A stretch of DNA of 64,000 nucleotides from Solanum dulcamara (taxonomy: Eukaryota; Streptophyta; Magnoliopsida; Solanales; Solanaceae): assembly GCF_947179165.1 (NCBI RefSeq), contig NC_077244.1, positions 74,384,144-74,448,143 on the forward strand, read 5' to 3'. The first letter of the stretch is position 1. Each line of letters opens with the position of its first letter. The position numbers and the translations under genes are program-made. The notes under the pieces are model-generated. The model did not search any database. It was not told the origin of the DNA and worked only from the letters and a program-made list of their open reading frames with translations. Shown here in pieces: positions 48,538 to 61,184 of the stretch.

Positions 48538-49836
48538 AATTAAATTTACGGGATAAAAGTATAGTACTACTTCATTCTAACTATGTTATTCAAACTTTTT
48601 AAGAATATTATTGTATTGTGTATATATGTCAAGATTTTTAAAGAGTCGAGTAACACAAGTTTTCACCGTTCTATGTGAACTTTCATTTTCAGTACATGGG
48701 ATTTGGGAAGTACTGAAAGTAGGAATTCCCATGGTACACATTCATTTCGCCAGCCATGATTCTTTTGGTATGTAACTAAGTTAAAAAATGTACCATTGGA
48801 GAATGTTGTGAAAGCTGCTCCCTCATTAGGCTTTTTTCACTTACTTTACTACCCTTCATAAAATATTTTACCAATTCAATTATTCTCTTTCCTTCTGTAT
48901 TTTATTATTATTTTTTCACTTTTTCGACAGTTGGCTTTCCGTTTTTGCCTTTTTCTAAACTACAATTTAAATGGCATATATTACCGTCATAATCTTCTAT
49001 TATATTTTATTCAGTCTCAATAAAGAAATATTGCACAAGAGCAGTTTTACCCCCATATACATCCGGAGAATCCTTGAGATTTTCAAAAAAAAAAAAGAAG
49101 AAGAAGAAGAAATTAATATTAGTGATAATAATTAAGTAGCTAAGTACAATAAATTTATCAAAATATATTAACGTAATGATCTCAATGTTAATTTTGATGT
49201 TTAAATTCTTTATTTTACTGGTAATTACTAAAATATATATGAAGTGATGCTCCTAAAAGTTGTGTAGAAAGTAGAATATTACGTTATGTTCTTTGTCAAT
49301 TCACTTTATTTTTAATAAAAGATACGTTATAAGCTAATATGATGGTATGTGTAATAAGATTGATTAATAATAGACGTATAATTTAGTTACTAATGCATGG
49401 AAAACAGGGAAGCTTCCATCAGCAGAACATTTAGAGAAAGGAAAATAAATAAAAGTGTTTGTACAAATATGGAAAAAGTGAGAAGAGATGGTGATTAGAC
49501 GAGGAAAATGGCTTAAGGAGAAAGCAAAGGCATATCGCACCATGATTGGGCGGTACAAAAAACCCTATCATCACTACATATAAAGTTGCTTCATCAAATT
49601 AGAATCATTCACCGTTCAGTAACAATAATAAAATACTCAATGTAATTTCTGTAAAATTTAAGAAAAATAAAATATATGCGACCCTTACTTATATCCAATA
49701 AAGATAAAAAAAAAATATTATTTATGTAAGATCCTCTACTCAAATAACGCATATCACAAATCAGATTCATTCGTCACCTTCTAATTAATATTCGTAATTA
49801 TTAGTCAATACTATATACATATGTATATGTGTCTAT

Positions 49837-49837
<1 letters not shown>

Positions 49838-49901
<64 letters not shown>
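49838..49901. repeat. (TA)n microsatellite, about 32 units
   Basis: Long perfect AT dinucleotide run. Confidence 0.93.
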
Positions 49902-49902
<1 letters not shown>

Positions 49903-50567
49903 TCGACCAATTTTGCGAGTACATACTTATTTATGTTATAAAAAAAAAAATATAAGCTCTTTGTAACTATATCAAACATCTTATAATGTGATGGTTTCAT
50001 TTTGGTACTTTGAAATGCAATAAAATGATTGATGTTGAGATATAATATAATTAGGTACAATAATTAAAAATATCCTTTCTCTAATAGCTTAATTTCCGAA
50101 TGAAATGGTGACAAATTTCAATAGGTATATTATATTAAAGAAGGCAGATTATTCGAATCTTACTGCTACCAATTATAAATTAAAAGAAAAACTCATGTGT
50201 TTGGTTATCCAAAAGAATTTCGCCTGGACATAAGAAGGCGCTTTGAGATATAATATAATTAAGGTCAGTTGTTTCTAAGAGAAAAAGATCATGTTAGAAA
50301 AGAAACAATTTAAACTACACCATATATATCAATAATGATTTTAAGGAAAAATGGTATTTTCTGGATTTAATTTATGTGAATATATTTAATTAGATAAGAA
50401 GTTTAAAATATAAATAAATATTTTTTAAATATGTAATTTTAAATATATCATAATACTGTATAATTATATTTCTCGTAAATTAGCGAGATCAAAGGAGCAA
50501 AAAACTATAAATTGAGGATAACAGCGTAAGACTTTTCGAATACAGAGTAAGGGAACAATTCATATTA

Positions 50568-50847
50568 TGTTATAAATTAACTAACTTGATAATTTTATAA
50601 AGGAAGAAGAGCAAGAGAATATATATATATATATAAGTATTAATATAGAGAGAGTAGTAATATAGAGAGAGTAATAGTAATTCTCTTCTTTTATGTGTTT
50701 TGTGTGTTTTTACATTGAAGTTTAAGGCTATATTTATAGCCATATTTACAAGTGGAGGAAAATATTAGTGGGCAATTTACCCACTTAAAAAGTAAATGGA
50801 CTATCCACCATTGTAAAGTGGACAACCATTTTACTTGGTTGATAATA
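50568..50847 (-). repeat. 3' LTR of Copia-2
   Basis: In plus orientation it runs from TGTTATAAATTAACTAAC to GGTTGATAATA, next to the polypurine tract. Contains an (AT)8-type run at about 50620-50636 where the other LTR has a much longer one, and the repeated motif TATAGAGAGAGTA. Confidence 0.9.
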
Positions 50848-50854
50848 CTCCCCC

Positions 50855-51125
50855 TTGAATGTCCACGAGAAATGTGTCTCGTTAAAACTTTACAAAAAAT
50901 AAAATAATATACATTGTTATTTTGAACATCCATAGATGTTGTGCCTCGTTAAAACCTTATTAGGAAAAACCCAGTGGAAAAAAGCCTAATGAAAAAAAAG
51001 AGTACACACATCTGATAATACGCCTTGAGTGCTGCCTCATTAAAAACCTTATCAAGAAAACCTAGTGGGACAAAACCTTGACTAAGGGAAAAATAGTACA
51101 ACGCGTATTTTGCTCCCCCTCATGA
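50855..51125 (-). repeat. Repeated motif in 3' non-coding part of Copia-2
   Basis: In plus orientation CTCGTTAAAAC at 50878, CTCGTTAAAACC at 50945 and CTCATTAAAAACC at 51036 each lead into ACC(C)-rich blocks such as GGAAAAACCCAGTGG and GAAAACCTAGTGGGAC. This is an imperfect tandem array between the RNase H end and the polypurine tract. Confidence 0.6.
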
Positions 51126-51130
51126 AAATA

Positions 51131-52947
51131 TCACTTAATATCTCGAAGACGACGCATTTCAATTTTGTATCTCATTTTCTCAAAGGTTGAAGTTGGCAAT
51201 GCTTTGGTGAACATATCTGCCAAATTGTCACTTGAACGAATTTGTTGGACATCTATTTCACCCTTCTTTTGAAGATCATGAGTGAAAAAGAATTTTGGCG
51301 AAATATGTTTTGTTCTGTCTCCTTTGATGTATCCTCTCTTCAGTTGAGCTATACATGCAACATTGTCTTCATACAATATTGTTGGAGCGTCTTTTGTCAA
51401 ACAAAGGCCACATGTTTCTTGAATGTGTTGAGTTGTTGATCTTAACTAAACACATTCTCAACTTGCTTCATGAATGGCTATTATCTCTGCATGATTTGAG
51501 GAAGTGGCAACCATAGTTTGTTTTGTTGAACGTCATGATATAGCTGTACCACCACATGTAAATAAATAGCCTGTTTGTGACCGACCTTTATGGGGATCAG
51601 ATAAATATCTTGCATCTGCATAACTGATCAATTGTGACGTGGAATTATTTGAGTAAAACAATTCCATATCAATGGTACCTCGAAGGTATCTGAATATATG
51701 CTTAATTTCATTCCAGTGTCTTCGTGTTGGGGAAGAACTAAATCTTGCTAACAAGTTTACTGAGAAAGCTATATCTGGTCTAGAATTGTTGGCAAGATAC
51801 ATTAATGCACCAATTGCACTAAGGTATGGTATTTCAGCACCAATAAGTTCTTTATCATTTTCATAAGGTCGAAATGGATTTGTATTAATATCAAGAGATC
51901 TCACAACCATTGGGGTACTCAATGGGTGTGCTTTATGCATATAAAATCTCTTTAAAATATTTTCAGTATATGTTGACTGATGGACAAATATTCCATTTGT
52001 AAAATGTTCAATTTGTAGACAAAGACACAATTTTGTCTTTCCTAGGTCTTTCATTTCAAACTCCTTTTCAGACATTTTACTGTCTTTGAAAGTTCTTCCG
52101 GAGTTCCAATAATATTCAAATCATCAACATATACTGCTATTATGACAAATTCAGATCCAGACCTTCTCATAAAGACACAAGGGCAAATTGGATCATTTTC
52201 ATATCCTTCTTTTAGCAAATATTCGCTAAGACGATTGTATAACATTCGCCCTGATTGTTTCAATCCGTACAAGGATTTTTGAAGTTTTATTAAGCAATTT
52301 TCTCGAGAATTCTTGTATGCTTCAGGCACTTTGAACCCTTCGGGAATTTTCATAAAAATATCGTGGTCCAATGAGCCATATAAATAGGCAGTGACCACGT
52401 CCAGTAAGTGTATTTCAAGCTTTTCATGAACTGCCAAATTCATTAGATACCTGAAAGTAATTGCATCCACCACAGGAGAATATGTTTCCATATAGTCAAT
52501 GCCAGGTCTTTGCGAAAAACCTTGGGCTACAAGTCGTGCTTTATATCTTACGACTTCACCCTTTTCATTTCATTTACGCACAAAAACCCATTTGTGCCCT
52601 ACTGGCTTGACACCTTCAGGTGTTCGAACTATTGATCCGAAAACTTCACGTTTTTCAAGTGAAGTTAATTCTGCTTGAATTGCATCCTTCCATCTTGGCC
52701 AATCATTTCTCTGTCTGCATTCATCGACAGATTTTGGTTTAAGATCCTTATCTTGTTGCATTATTTCAATGGCAACATTATAAGCAAAAATATTATCGAC
52801 CACAATATTATTTCGGTTCCACCGTTTTCCTGTCGAGACATAACTTATTGAGATTTCTTCATTCTCATTATTTTCAGGTACTTGGACCTCGTTGGTGGTA
52901 TCACCATTTGTTGTGTCTCTGGGCTTTTCTTGAGCACTCGCCTCCAA
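51131..52947 (-). pseudogene. Copia-2 reverse transcriptase and RNase H remnant
   Basis: Fragments 52947-52570, 52491-52051, 52075-51533 and 51400-51131 together cover the family's RT and RNase H. Visible are [31 protein letters not shown], the active-site VYVDDLNI and the RNase H start YADARYLSDPHKGRSQTGY. Frame changes occur near 52560, 52060 and 51530, plus a damaged stretch between 51533 and 51400. Dead as written. Confidence 0.88.
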
Positions 52948-53165
52948 ATTATGATCATCTTGATCATTTATTTCTTTCCTTTTTCGAGGATTTTTATTTT
53001 TGGAACCAAATGGTCTTCCACGTTTAAGCGTGGCCTAGACTCATTTGCCTGAACAAGTTGTCCTACCGGGACATCAACTCGAACTTGAGCATTAGCAGCT
53101 GGGATATGCGATTTAGTAACCCGTGGAAGGTTAGTAAATGCATCCGGCAGTTGATTTGCAATATT

Positions 53166-54608
53166 CTACAAATAAATCATCTTTTGAACTTCTTGCTCAC
53201 ATTGATTTGTTCGAGGATCTAAATGAGATAGTGACAATGAATTCCAATCTATCTCATTTTTCAACTGCTTATGTTTTCCCCCTAATGTTGGGTATACTGA
53301 TTCATCAAAATGACAATTTGCGAATCTTGCCGTAAATAAATCTCCAGTCATAAGTTCCAGATATTTTATAATAGAAGGAGATTCATACCCAACATATATT
53401 TCTAACCTTCTTTGGGGACCCATCTTTGTGCGGTGCAGTGGAGCAATTGGGACATATACCGCACACCCAAATATTCTAAGATGGGATATATTTGGCTCCC
53501 TTCCAAACGCCAACTGTAATGGGGAAAATTCATGATAATTTGTTGGCTTTATGCGCACAAGTGCTGCTGCATGCAAAATAGCATGCCCCCATACTGAAAT
53601 AGGAAGTTTTGTCCTCATTAGCAATGGTCTAGCTATCAATTGGAGGCGTTTAATCAATGATTCTGCTAGACCATTTTGAGTATGTACATGAGTGACCGGA
53701 TGCTCAACTTTTATTCCAACCGACATACAATAATCATTAAATGATTGAGATGTGAATTCACCAGCATTATCAAGACGAATTGTCTTTATTGCATAATCTG
53801 GAAATTGTGCTCTTAACCTTATAATTTGAGCTAACAATCTCGCAAAAGTCATGTTGCGAGTTGATAATAAGCACACATGTGACCATCTTGTAGATGCATC
53901 TATCAAGATCATATAATATTTAAATGGTCCATATGAAGGGTGAATTGGCCCACATATATCACCCTGTATACGTTCTAGAAACGCAGGGGATTCAATCCCA
54001 ACCTTAGTTGCTGATGGTTTGATAATCAGTTTTCCTTGAGAACAAGCAACACAAGAGAATTTCTTAGATTGAAGAATTTTCTGATTCTTCAAAGTGTGTC
54101 CATGTGAATTCTCAATAATTCTGCGCATCATATTATAACCGGGATGGCCCGATCGGTCATGCCAAATGATAAAATCATTAGAATCAGTAAACCTTTTGTT
54201 TACAATGGCATGTGATTCAACAGTACCAATATTTGTATGGTACAACCCAGAAGAAAGTGCAGGTAATTTTTCGTGCACAATTTTCTTCTCTATATTTATT
54301 GTAGTAATATAAAGGTATTCAACCTTTCCTTCATTTGCAGTCTCAATATGATAGCCATTTTGGCGAATAACCTTGAAACTTAACAAGTTTCTTTGAGACT
54401 TACTACAATATAATGCATTATCAATTATCAATATCGTTCCTCCAGGTAGTAATAAGACTGCTTTTCCAGAGTCTTCAATTAATTTTGTACTATCAGATAT
54501 TGTATTGACATAGGCCTTTTTCATAATCAAATAACAGAAATATTTCTTTTCTTTTAATATTGTATGAGTTGTGGCACTATCCAAAAGGCACATATCTCCA
54601 TTATTCAT
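53166..54608 (-). pseudogene. Copia-2 protease and integrase, 480-residue open part
   Basis: Begins MNNGDMCLLDSATTHTILK, where DSATTH is the protease active-site type of this lineage. Next come the GAG-pre-integrase HDRSGHPGYNMMRRI, a CxxC (CVACSQGK) and the integrase core with GDICGPIHP, IRLDNAGEFTSQ and NGLAESLIKR. This open part has no internal stop and is the best kept segment of the element, but it is cut from the reverse transcriptase by breaks after 53166. Confidence 0.88.
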
Positions 54609-55231
54609 CTTGAATCCAATTGAAGACTGATAAATTTATTTATCTTCATAAAATAAAAATGCATTGTAAGAAATAAAATAAGTAACAATTTTGCTAGAAA
54701 AACATAAGTCCCCTTTTTTTTTAAAGTTAAATTATGGTTATTTAGAATTTAAGAAATTATATGATTCAATTATGATGAATGTTACAATAATTTAGTTTAT
54801 CGAATTATATACTTATTAACCTTAAATAAATATTATATGTAAGTATTAAAAACAAATATAAAATATTATAAAACATTAATATAATATTATTCATCATGTA
54901 TAGATAATTTTTTTATTGACAAAAATTATACAATCATTATAAATTATTAATGTCTAAAACATCAACAAGAATAAACAATTAGTATAATGACATTAAATAA
55001 GACGAATATTATTTTTAGTAACAATATGATATTAAGATTAAATAATAGCACACTAATAGTAATTAATTACAACATTGTGAAATAGCATAATGTAATAAAC
55101 AATATACAATTATCATAAAAATGTGGCCCTGATTTTTTTTTTATTATTTTTTTCCAAATAAATAAATGTAAAAACACGATAATTCAAAGTACATAAAACT
55201 GACAACATATTGGAAAACATGAAATTAAGCA
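54609..55231 (-). other. AT-rich spacer between gag and pol of Copia-2
   Basis: About 620 bases without open frames, almost only A and T. On the minus strand TTTATCAG at 54634-54627, just before the pol start, resembles a splice acceptor. Possibly an element-specific intron or a later insertion. No terminal repeats or target duplication were seen. Confidence 0.5.
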
Positions 55232-56237
55232 TCAATTAAGATCCTTAAAAAAATCTTCAACCTCCAAATGAGTAATATCATTGAGGTCATTAAAATCATC
55301 ATCCCTTAAAGCCAGATTTGCTTCAATATTATCATTATTCAAAGGCCTTGCCTCAACATTATTTTCGAACGCCAAGTGTGACTCTATCCGAGCATTAGAA
55401 GAAGAGGTACCATCTCTATTTGCCTTTCTTTTGAAAGAATTTTGATAAAGTCTTACAAAATGCTCAGGCGTCCGACATTCTTTTTTCCAGTGGCCTTTCA
55501 TACCACAACGATGACAGTTACTTATTGAAGGGTCATTTTGAGAACTGATATTGTTCTCCCTTTTATGTTGACCACCACCTCGACGATTATTAAATCGTCT
55601 TTTGTCATTGCCACGTCCACGCACATTATTGTGGCCATAATTTTTATTTTGTCTTCTTTCAGACTGGCCATGTGCCTTTACCATATTTACCTCCGATAAC
55701 GGAGCAGTTCCAGTGGGACGGGCTTCATGATTTTTCATTAGAGTATTTTTTAAAACCCTTTTCACGGTATTGTTGCTGTAATATTATATTAGAGGCGTGA
55801 AAAGTAGTTAGTGTCTTTTCTAACATATCCTCATCATTTATAGTTTCCCCGCATAATTTTAATTGGGAATTTATTCTAAATACAGCAGAATTATACTCAA
55901 TTACGATTTTAAAATCTTGAAATCGTAAATGCATCCACTCATAACGAGCCCTTGGCAATACCGTTGCCCTGAGGTGGTCATACCTCCCTTTTAAGTCTTT
56001 CCACAATTCAAGTGGATCTTTCACTGTCAAGTATTCCATTTTTAGACTTTCATCTAGATGATGACGAAGGAAAATCATAGCCTTTGCTTTATCCTGACTT
56101 GATGCTGTATTTTCTTCAATTATAGCATCACCAAGACCCTTAGCGGTAAGGTGAATTTCAGCATCAAGTACCCATGACAAATAATTTTTACCAGAAATAT
56201 CAAGTGCCACAAATTCCAATTTTGACAAGTTTGACAT
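55232..56237 (-). pseudogene. Copia-2 gag, frameshifted
   Basis: Two overlapping frames, 56237-55728 and 55765-55232, meet at about 55740-55760. The first carries MSNLSKLEFVALDISGKNYL, the second the zinc knuckle CHRCGMKGHWKKEC (CX2CX4HX4C) and a basic RGRG-rich part. The frame change, perhaps with a small deletion, stops production of one gag protein. Confidence 0.88.
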
Positions 56238-56351
56238 GATGAAAAATTAATTTGAAAGTAACAAAGATAACTTAAAAATTAAATTTCTTTAGTAGATATA
56301 CCTGATATAGAAGTTAATTTTCTGAAAAATTAGAGCTTCGTGCTGATAACG

Positions 56352-56400
56352 TGTTATAAATTAACTAACTTGATAATTTTATAAAGAAAGAAGAGCAAGA

Positions 56401-56461
<61 letters not shown>

Positions 56462-56621
56462 TATTAATATAGAGAGAGTAGTAATATAGAGAGAGTAATA
56501 GTAATTCTCTTCTTTTATGTGTTTTGTGTGTTTTTATATTGAAGTTTAAGGCTATATTTATAGCCATATTTACAAGTGAAGAAAAATATTAGTGGGCAAT
56601 TTACCCACTTAAAAAGTAAAT
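56352..56621 (-). repeat. 5' LTR of Copia-2, truncated
   Basis: Matches the 3' LTR from TGTTATAAATTAACTAAC to AAAAAGTAAATG and then diverges at about 56622, so the outer 58 bp or so are missing. Its (AT)n run (56404-56459) is about 20 units longer than that of the 3' LTR. Confidence 0.9.
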
Positions 56622-56820
56622 GATGGATCATATATGCCCCATTATATATATATAAAGTAGGGAAACAATTCAAAACTTGTACTTATTGTTACTTTGGTGA
56701 CTGGTGACTGATCTGGCACTATATATATATTTTTTTATTAAAACTTTACTCCTCCAGAGTATTAGGGGAACAATGCATATATACGCATTACTATTCTATA
56801 TTGAATACAAGTCCCATCAT

Positions 56821-57464
56821 TAGACGTGGGCACGGTATGATATGGTACGGTATCTAAAATTTCGATATAATAATTTTGATATTTGATTTTTAAAACTATT
56901 ATATTATTATTATAATAATAATTTAATTCAATATGGTTTGGTATTTTAAAGTTCGATCTTGGTATTTTACGGTATAATAAATTGATAATCATAATTTGTT
57001 CAATTTTGACTAATATATACTCATATAATAGAGTATTATGACTTCAACAGTTAAAAAAAGGTCATCAATTGTATCATATTAACACATTACACGTGTAAAA
57101 ATATATATTCAAAAGAAAGTACAAACAACTTCTTTTGTTAAACAATTACATTTAAAATACATTTCAATCAAAATAGAGTAGTCAAAATTTCTATTTCTAA
57201 AAATTTAGTTTATACTAATACTAGGTTGCATATTTGTTAGTATTTTAATAATACATAGTATATGTTATTTATGTAACTATATACTTCGGCATGATATTCG
57301 GTATTTCGGTATGTTATTTTTAAATATCAAATACCATATCGAATACCAAAAATATTTAAAATATATACCATATACCATATCAAATACCATAATACTAAAA
57401 CCACGATATCAAAAATTCCAAAATAATATGGTAATTTAATATATATCATACCATGCCACCCCTA
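56821..57464. mobile_element. hAT-like MITE
   Basis: Ends TAGACGTGGGCACGGTATGA and, inverted, TAGGGGTGGCATGGTATGAT are imperfect terminal repeats. The flanks CCCATCAT (56813-56820) and CCTATCAT (57465-57472) match at seven of eight bases, an 8-bp target duplication. The interior repeats the word GGTAT/ATACC many times and has no coding frame. Confidence 0.65.
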
Positions 57465-57479
57465 CCTATCATATGGTAT

Positions 57480-59300
57480 TATTTTTTTCTACGAGACTGA
57501 TCTTGTGGTATCTCTTTCTGTCTCTGTCTTTCATTTTTTCCTAATTCTTTAATGATGTATATGTACACGTACAAAAATCGACATATTTAGCTATATATAT
57601 GTAGCCTGTTAATTTCATGCCAAAAGTTGGTGATGTTGATTTAATCGGATCGAATCTTATCTATATTACCAGTGGATGCACCCATAACTTTCAGTTCTCA
57701 CATATACGTGTGTGAAACAAATTTAAACACGTCACACACATATATTATATATTGTATATACTTTAAATTTATTGATTTCAAGAGTATATGTACACAATAT
57801 ATTATTTAGTGACGATCAGCTACGAGATCATCTTTAACTAATAAAAAATGTGTTTAAATCTTACTCTCAATCAGTATGTTCTATGATTGATTTGAGTAAA
57901 TGATGTAAATAATCACAAATCCTAGCTAAATGCAGGTGGAACATATTTTCAGAGAAATTAATATAGCGATTAATATTTTTTTATTGCATTGATATTAGTC
58001 TATTACGGTCAAAAAAATTGAACATAGGCTAAGAGTACATCCTAGTTGAAGAAATCGCGACAATTCTAATTTTGATCCAATTATAAGATTATCTAGTTTT
58101 CTCTACCTGTTATTTTCTTCATAGTTGTTAATTTAGTAAAGGTTCGGTACCTCATGTAGGATTGATAAGGTAAGGCCTAGTCCCCATTACTTGTTTTTAT
58201 TCCTATTGAAGATTTTTTATTTTGATTGGTCAAAAGTCATAAGTTAACTAAAAATTCTCCAGATTATAATTTTTATTTTATTTTTAATTATTTTAACTTT
58301 ATAATCACTTTTTTAATATACCCTTCAAAAGTAATTAAAAGTTATTTTAGTTTAAAAATATTTAAAATAACCAAATACAAATAAACTCTAATTATATAAT
58401 TAATTTAAGGGAAAAGGAAGAATAGAATAAAATGGGATCACCTAATATTCAAGAATTCCGTCATGCAGGATGTACACAGATCTTATTTTATTTTTGTGGG
58501 GTAGAGAGATAGCTTATGATAGATCTTCGATTCAACAGAAGTGTAACAAAAATAATTTCAAAAGAAAAATAACGATAACAAAATAGGAAAATAAAGTCGT
58601 CATTAATTAGTAATATATATATAATAATCAAATGTTTAGCAAAAGGGATTTGTGCTCTTTGTCTAAATATATAGGTCAACTCACTAGATGATTGGTGAGT
58701 CGGCTCACGAGTGCCCATTAAAAATTGCTCCAAAGAATAATTAGCTGTATATGCATTGGATTAAGGCTAAATAAAAAGGCAAACTTTTTAATTGCTTTGA
58801 ATGTAATTCTAACAATTAATTGTGTATGGTGATAAATGAATGAACTTATTCCGAGTTGACTCAATTATAAAAGTAGTAAAAGTTGAGTGGAAAGAATCAA
58901 ACACACCGTTTTTGTTGATTAATCACGATTATTCTAAATATAGTACTACCATTAATCTTATATTAATCAATGTATTTTTGTCATTATTTAGAATGTAAAG
59001 TTTTTGGATAGTACAAATTAATATATAAGCATTTCATTAGTGCCTTGACAATCCTTGTTTTATTTATTGCTAAGAGAGGCGGATCAACGCAAGTGGAAAT
59101 TTAAAGCGAAATATCAATTAGAAACCTATAATTTTAATAAATTTTATATGTATTTATTTAAAATATATTTTTCTTACACTTTTTTGATGTAAATTATTAC
59201 TTCATAATTTTTTTATAAATGATTTCTTCGAAAAAAAAATCAATTATTACTTTTAGGTAAGATTATTAATTCAATGTTGAAAAATATTTTTTTCACTAAG
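57480..59300. other. Intergenic, no gene recognised
   Basis: AT-rich, many stops. A short stretch at about 58467-58510 (read inverted, TCTCTACCCCACAAAAATA then ATCTGTGTACATCC) resembles a decayed piece of the TS-SINE/LINE 3' region. Confidence 0.45.
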
Positions 59301-59319
59301 ACAATCATTAAATGAATTA

Positions 59320-59700
59320 CAACAACAACAACAACAAACCAGTATAATCCCACAATGTGGGGTCTGAGGAGGGTAGAGTGTACGCAGACCTAACCTCCAC
59401 CTTGAAAGGTAGGACGGCTGTTTCCGAAAGACCCTCGGTTTTAAGAGAGGAAAACAAGATAAAAAGTCAGATAAGGACAAGCATATCGAAAACAAGATGA
59501 AAACAAGGAATAGCAAAAAAAATGAGAAAGTCATGGTAGAATAGTACGGGAAGAAGAAGACATTAACTACTATAAATAAATAAGATAAGATAAGATAAAT
59601 AAGATAGTCAAAGTACAACAGCGCCACAACTATAAACAACAATACAGTGCAGAAGTCAAATGGTAATAAACAAATGAGCAGAACTACAACTACTATGGTG
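59320..59700 (-). mobile_element. 5'-truncated RTE-type LINE (TS-like 3' end) with 18-bp target duplication
   Basis: On the minus strand it ends with a (TTG)n tail (plus CAACAACAACAA at 59320), preceded by TGGGATTATACTGG, GCGTACACTCTACCCTCC, CTACCTTTCAAGG and GAGGGTCTTTCGGAAAC. That 3' end is shared between TS SINEs and RTE LINEs, and the further ~240 bp match neither a SINE head nor a gene, so a truncated LINE is favoured. CAATCATTAAATGAATTA stands at 59302-59319 and again at 59701-59718, a clean target-site duplication. Confidence 0.85.
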
Positions 59701-59718
59701 CAATCATTAAATGAATTA

Positions 59719-61184
59719 TTAACATAATTCTATAAGTAATAAGTTGATAAACTTTAAATAAAGATAAGATCTTAGAACAATAGAACTGATAACTTGGTCT
59801 CCACTTTAATATGCTTGTCGTAATCCTTGAAATTTAAGAAGATGTAAGAAAAGAATTTACAATTCACTTTGTTCAACACTTTTCGACTATCAATTTATAT
59901 TTTTGACAGAGTATTACTCTAACTTATTAAAAAATTGAATAAGAATAATACAAAATGAGTTAAAAAGAATAAAATAATGTGAATATTAGTGGAGAGTACG
60001 TAAGAAGGCAAAATAATATTTTCTCGATTTCTTCTATTTGAATGGAGTTAAAGAGAATAAAATAATATATTATTTTTTTTAAAAAAATAAACTTTTTATC
60101 ATAAATAATTAATTTTTAAATCAAAAAATTAACCTATAATATATTTTTGGTAAAAATTTAAGTCCCAATTTGGCTTATGACTTATTTCTTATAATATGGA
60201 GCCGGCAATAAACAAGAAATAGTTGACCGGAAAGAAAGGGCTACAAGGTGATATGAATAAGACCCGTAATTTTCTATTCTTTAATAAGTGGAGTTCGATT
60301 AAATTTCAATTTACACACAAAAATCTTATAAGGGTACAAAATATTTCCTAATAAAAATGATTTCCCAAGAACTCAAATCTAAAATCGACCTATAATTAAA
60401 AATGAAAAAAATACTCAAAAATCACTCACCGATTTCATATGTACTATTGAAAGGCAGGCCCACCCCTCCAATTTCATAAAATCAAAAGTCTCATTTCTCT
60501 GTAATGTTTTATGTAATTTTTTAAGAAATATTATCCACCTTTTTTATATTTTACATAATTTTGGTGGAAGAATATCATATATATAGAGAATGTTATAGAA
60601 AAATGACGAAATCTATAAAATACTATCTATAATTCAATAGGTCACAACTTGATTTCCTACTAATTTTAGTGCTTTTAACTCTTTTTGAGTTCACACAGGA
60701 TATATCCAACATCATATTGGGTCCGATTAATTCAATTCAAGATATAAGATTCATTAAGGGGAGTAACCTTTCTTCTCGAAATCTTTAATTAAGATTGAAT
60801 AAATCCTTGTGATTACGAGCGTTGGTGGTGAAGTGTCTTTTAATTGCTATACCTTAATTCTCTACAGTTGAAGTCTATTACTCCATTTTTCGTCATTGTA
60901 AAAACTTGCTTCCGTCATTAGAAATAGGTCAATGGGGAAGGATTTCGGACAGTAACTTCAAAAAATTTGAGCCTAGGCCGGACTTGGACGAATTCTAAGT
61001 TAGGTGAAGTTTAGGATGATCACGTGAATGATGGGAGGTCAAATTTATAATTTGATTGGACAGGCTGATAGTCAAGGCGATACAGAGCATTTACGGCTTC
61101 ACGGAATCACATTCGGGCAAGTAAAACTCCCGGAATAGAAGTTTGCGTGAGTGTATATTTTAATACGTCTTTGAAAGCAGGTGT
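59719..61184. other. Intergenic or old repeat; no gene
   Basis: No coding frame. The right half (about 60900-61180) has a more even base composition and reads like long-decayed retrotransposon sequence leading up to the TGTCACGACC boundary. Confidence 0.4.

Larger units (their letters stand above)
47731..50567. other. Intergenic upstream of the FAF-like gene
   Basis: No gene recognised. Holds a Mutator-like MITE (48231-48537), an A/AAG-rich run near 49086-49112, and a long (TA)n run at 49838-49901. Regulatory elements of the FAF-like gene presumably lie in the first part, but none can be named. Confidence 0.5.
50568..56621 (-). mobile_element. Copia LTR retrotransposon 2, 5'-LTR-truncated and coding-dead
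   Basis: On the minus strand the order is 5' LTR (partial, 56621-56352), gag (56237-55232), an AT-rich spacer, protease/integrase (54608-53166), reverse transcriptase and RNase H (52947-51131), a repeat-bearing 3' non-coding part, a polypurine tract (CAAGGGGGAGT at about 50858-50848) and the 3' LTR (50847-50568). The sequence TTATCAGCACGAAGCTC just inside the 5' LTR is the likely primer site. The 5' LTR lacks its outer ~58 bp, so no target duplication can be matched. Several frame breaks make it non-autonomous. Its motifs differ clearly from Copia-1, so it is a separate lineage. Confidence 0.93.

Noticed and set aside
49833..50060. Short frame ending in a long Tyr-Ile run
   Set aside because: Pure translation of the (TA)n microsatellite at 49838-49901.
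59271..59642. 123-residue minus-strand frame
   Set aside because: It runs through the LINE-like insertion at 59320-59700 and its TTG tail, giving a Leu/Phe-rich and Cys-run peptide that is not a gene.
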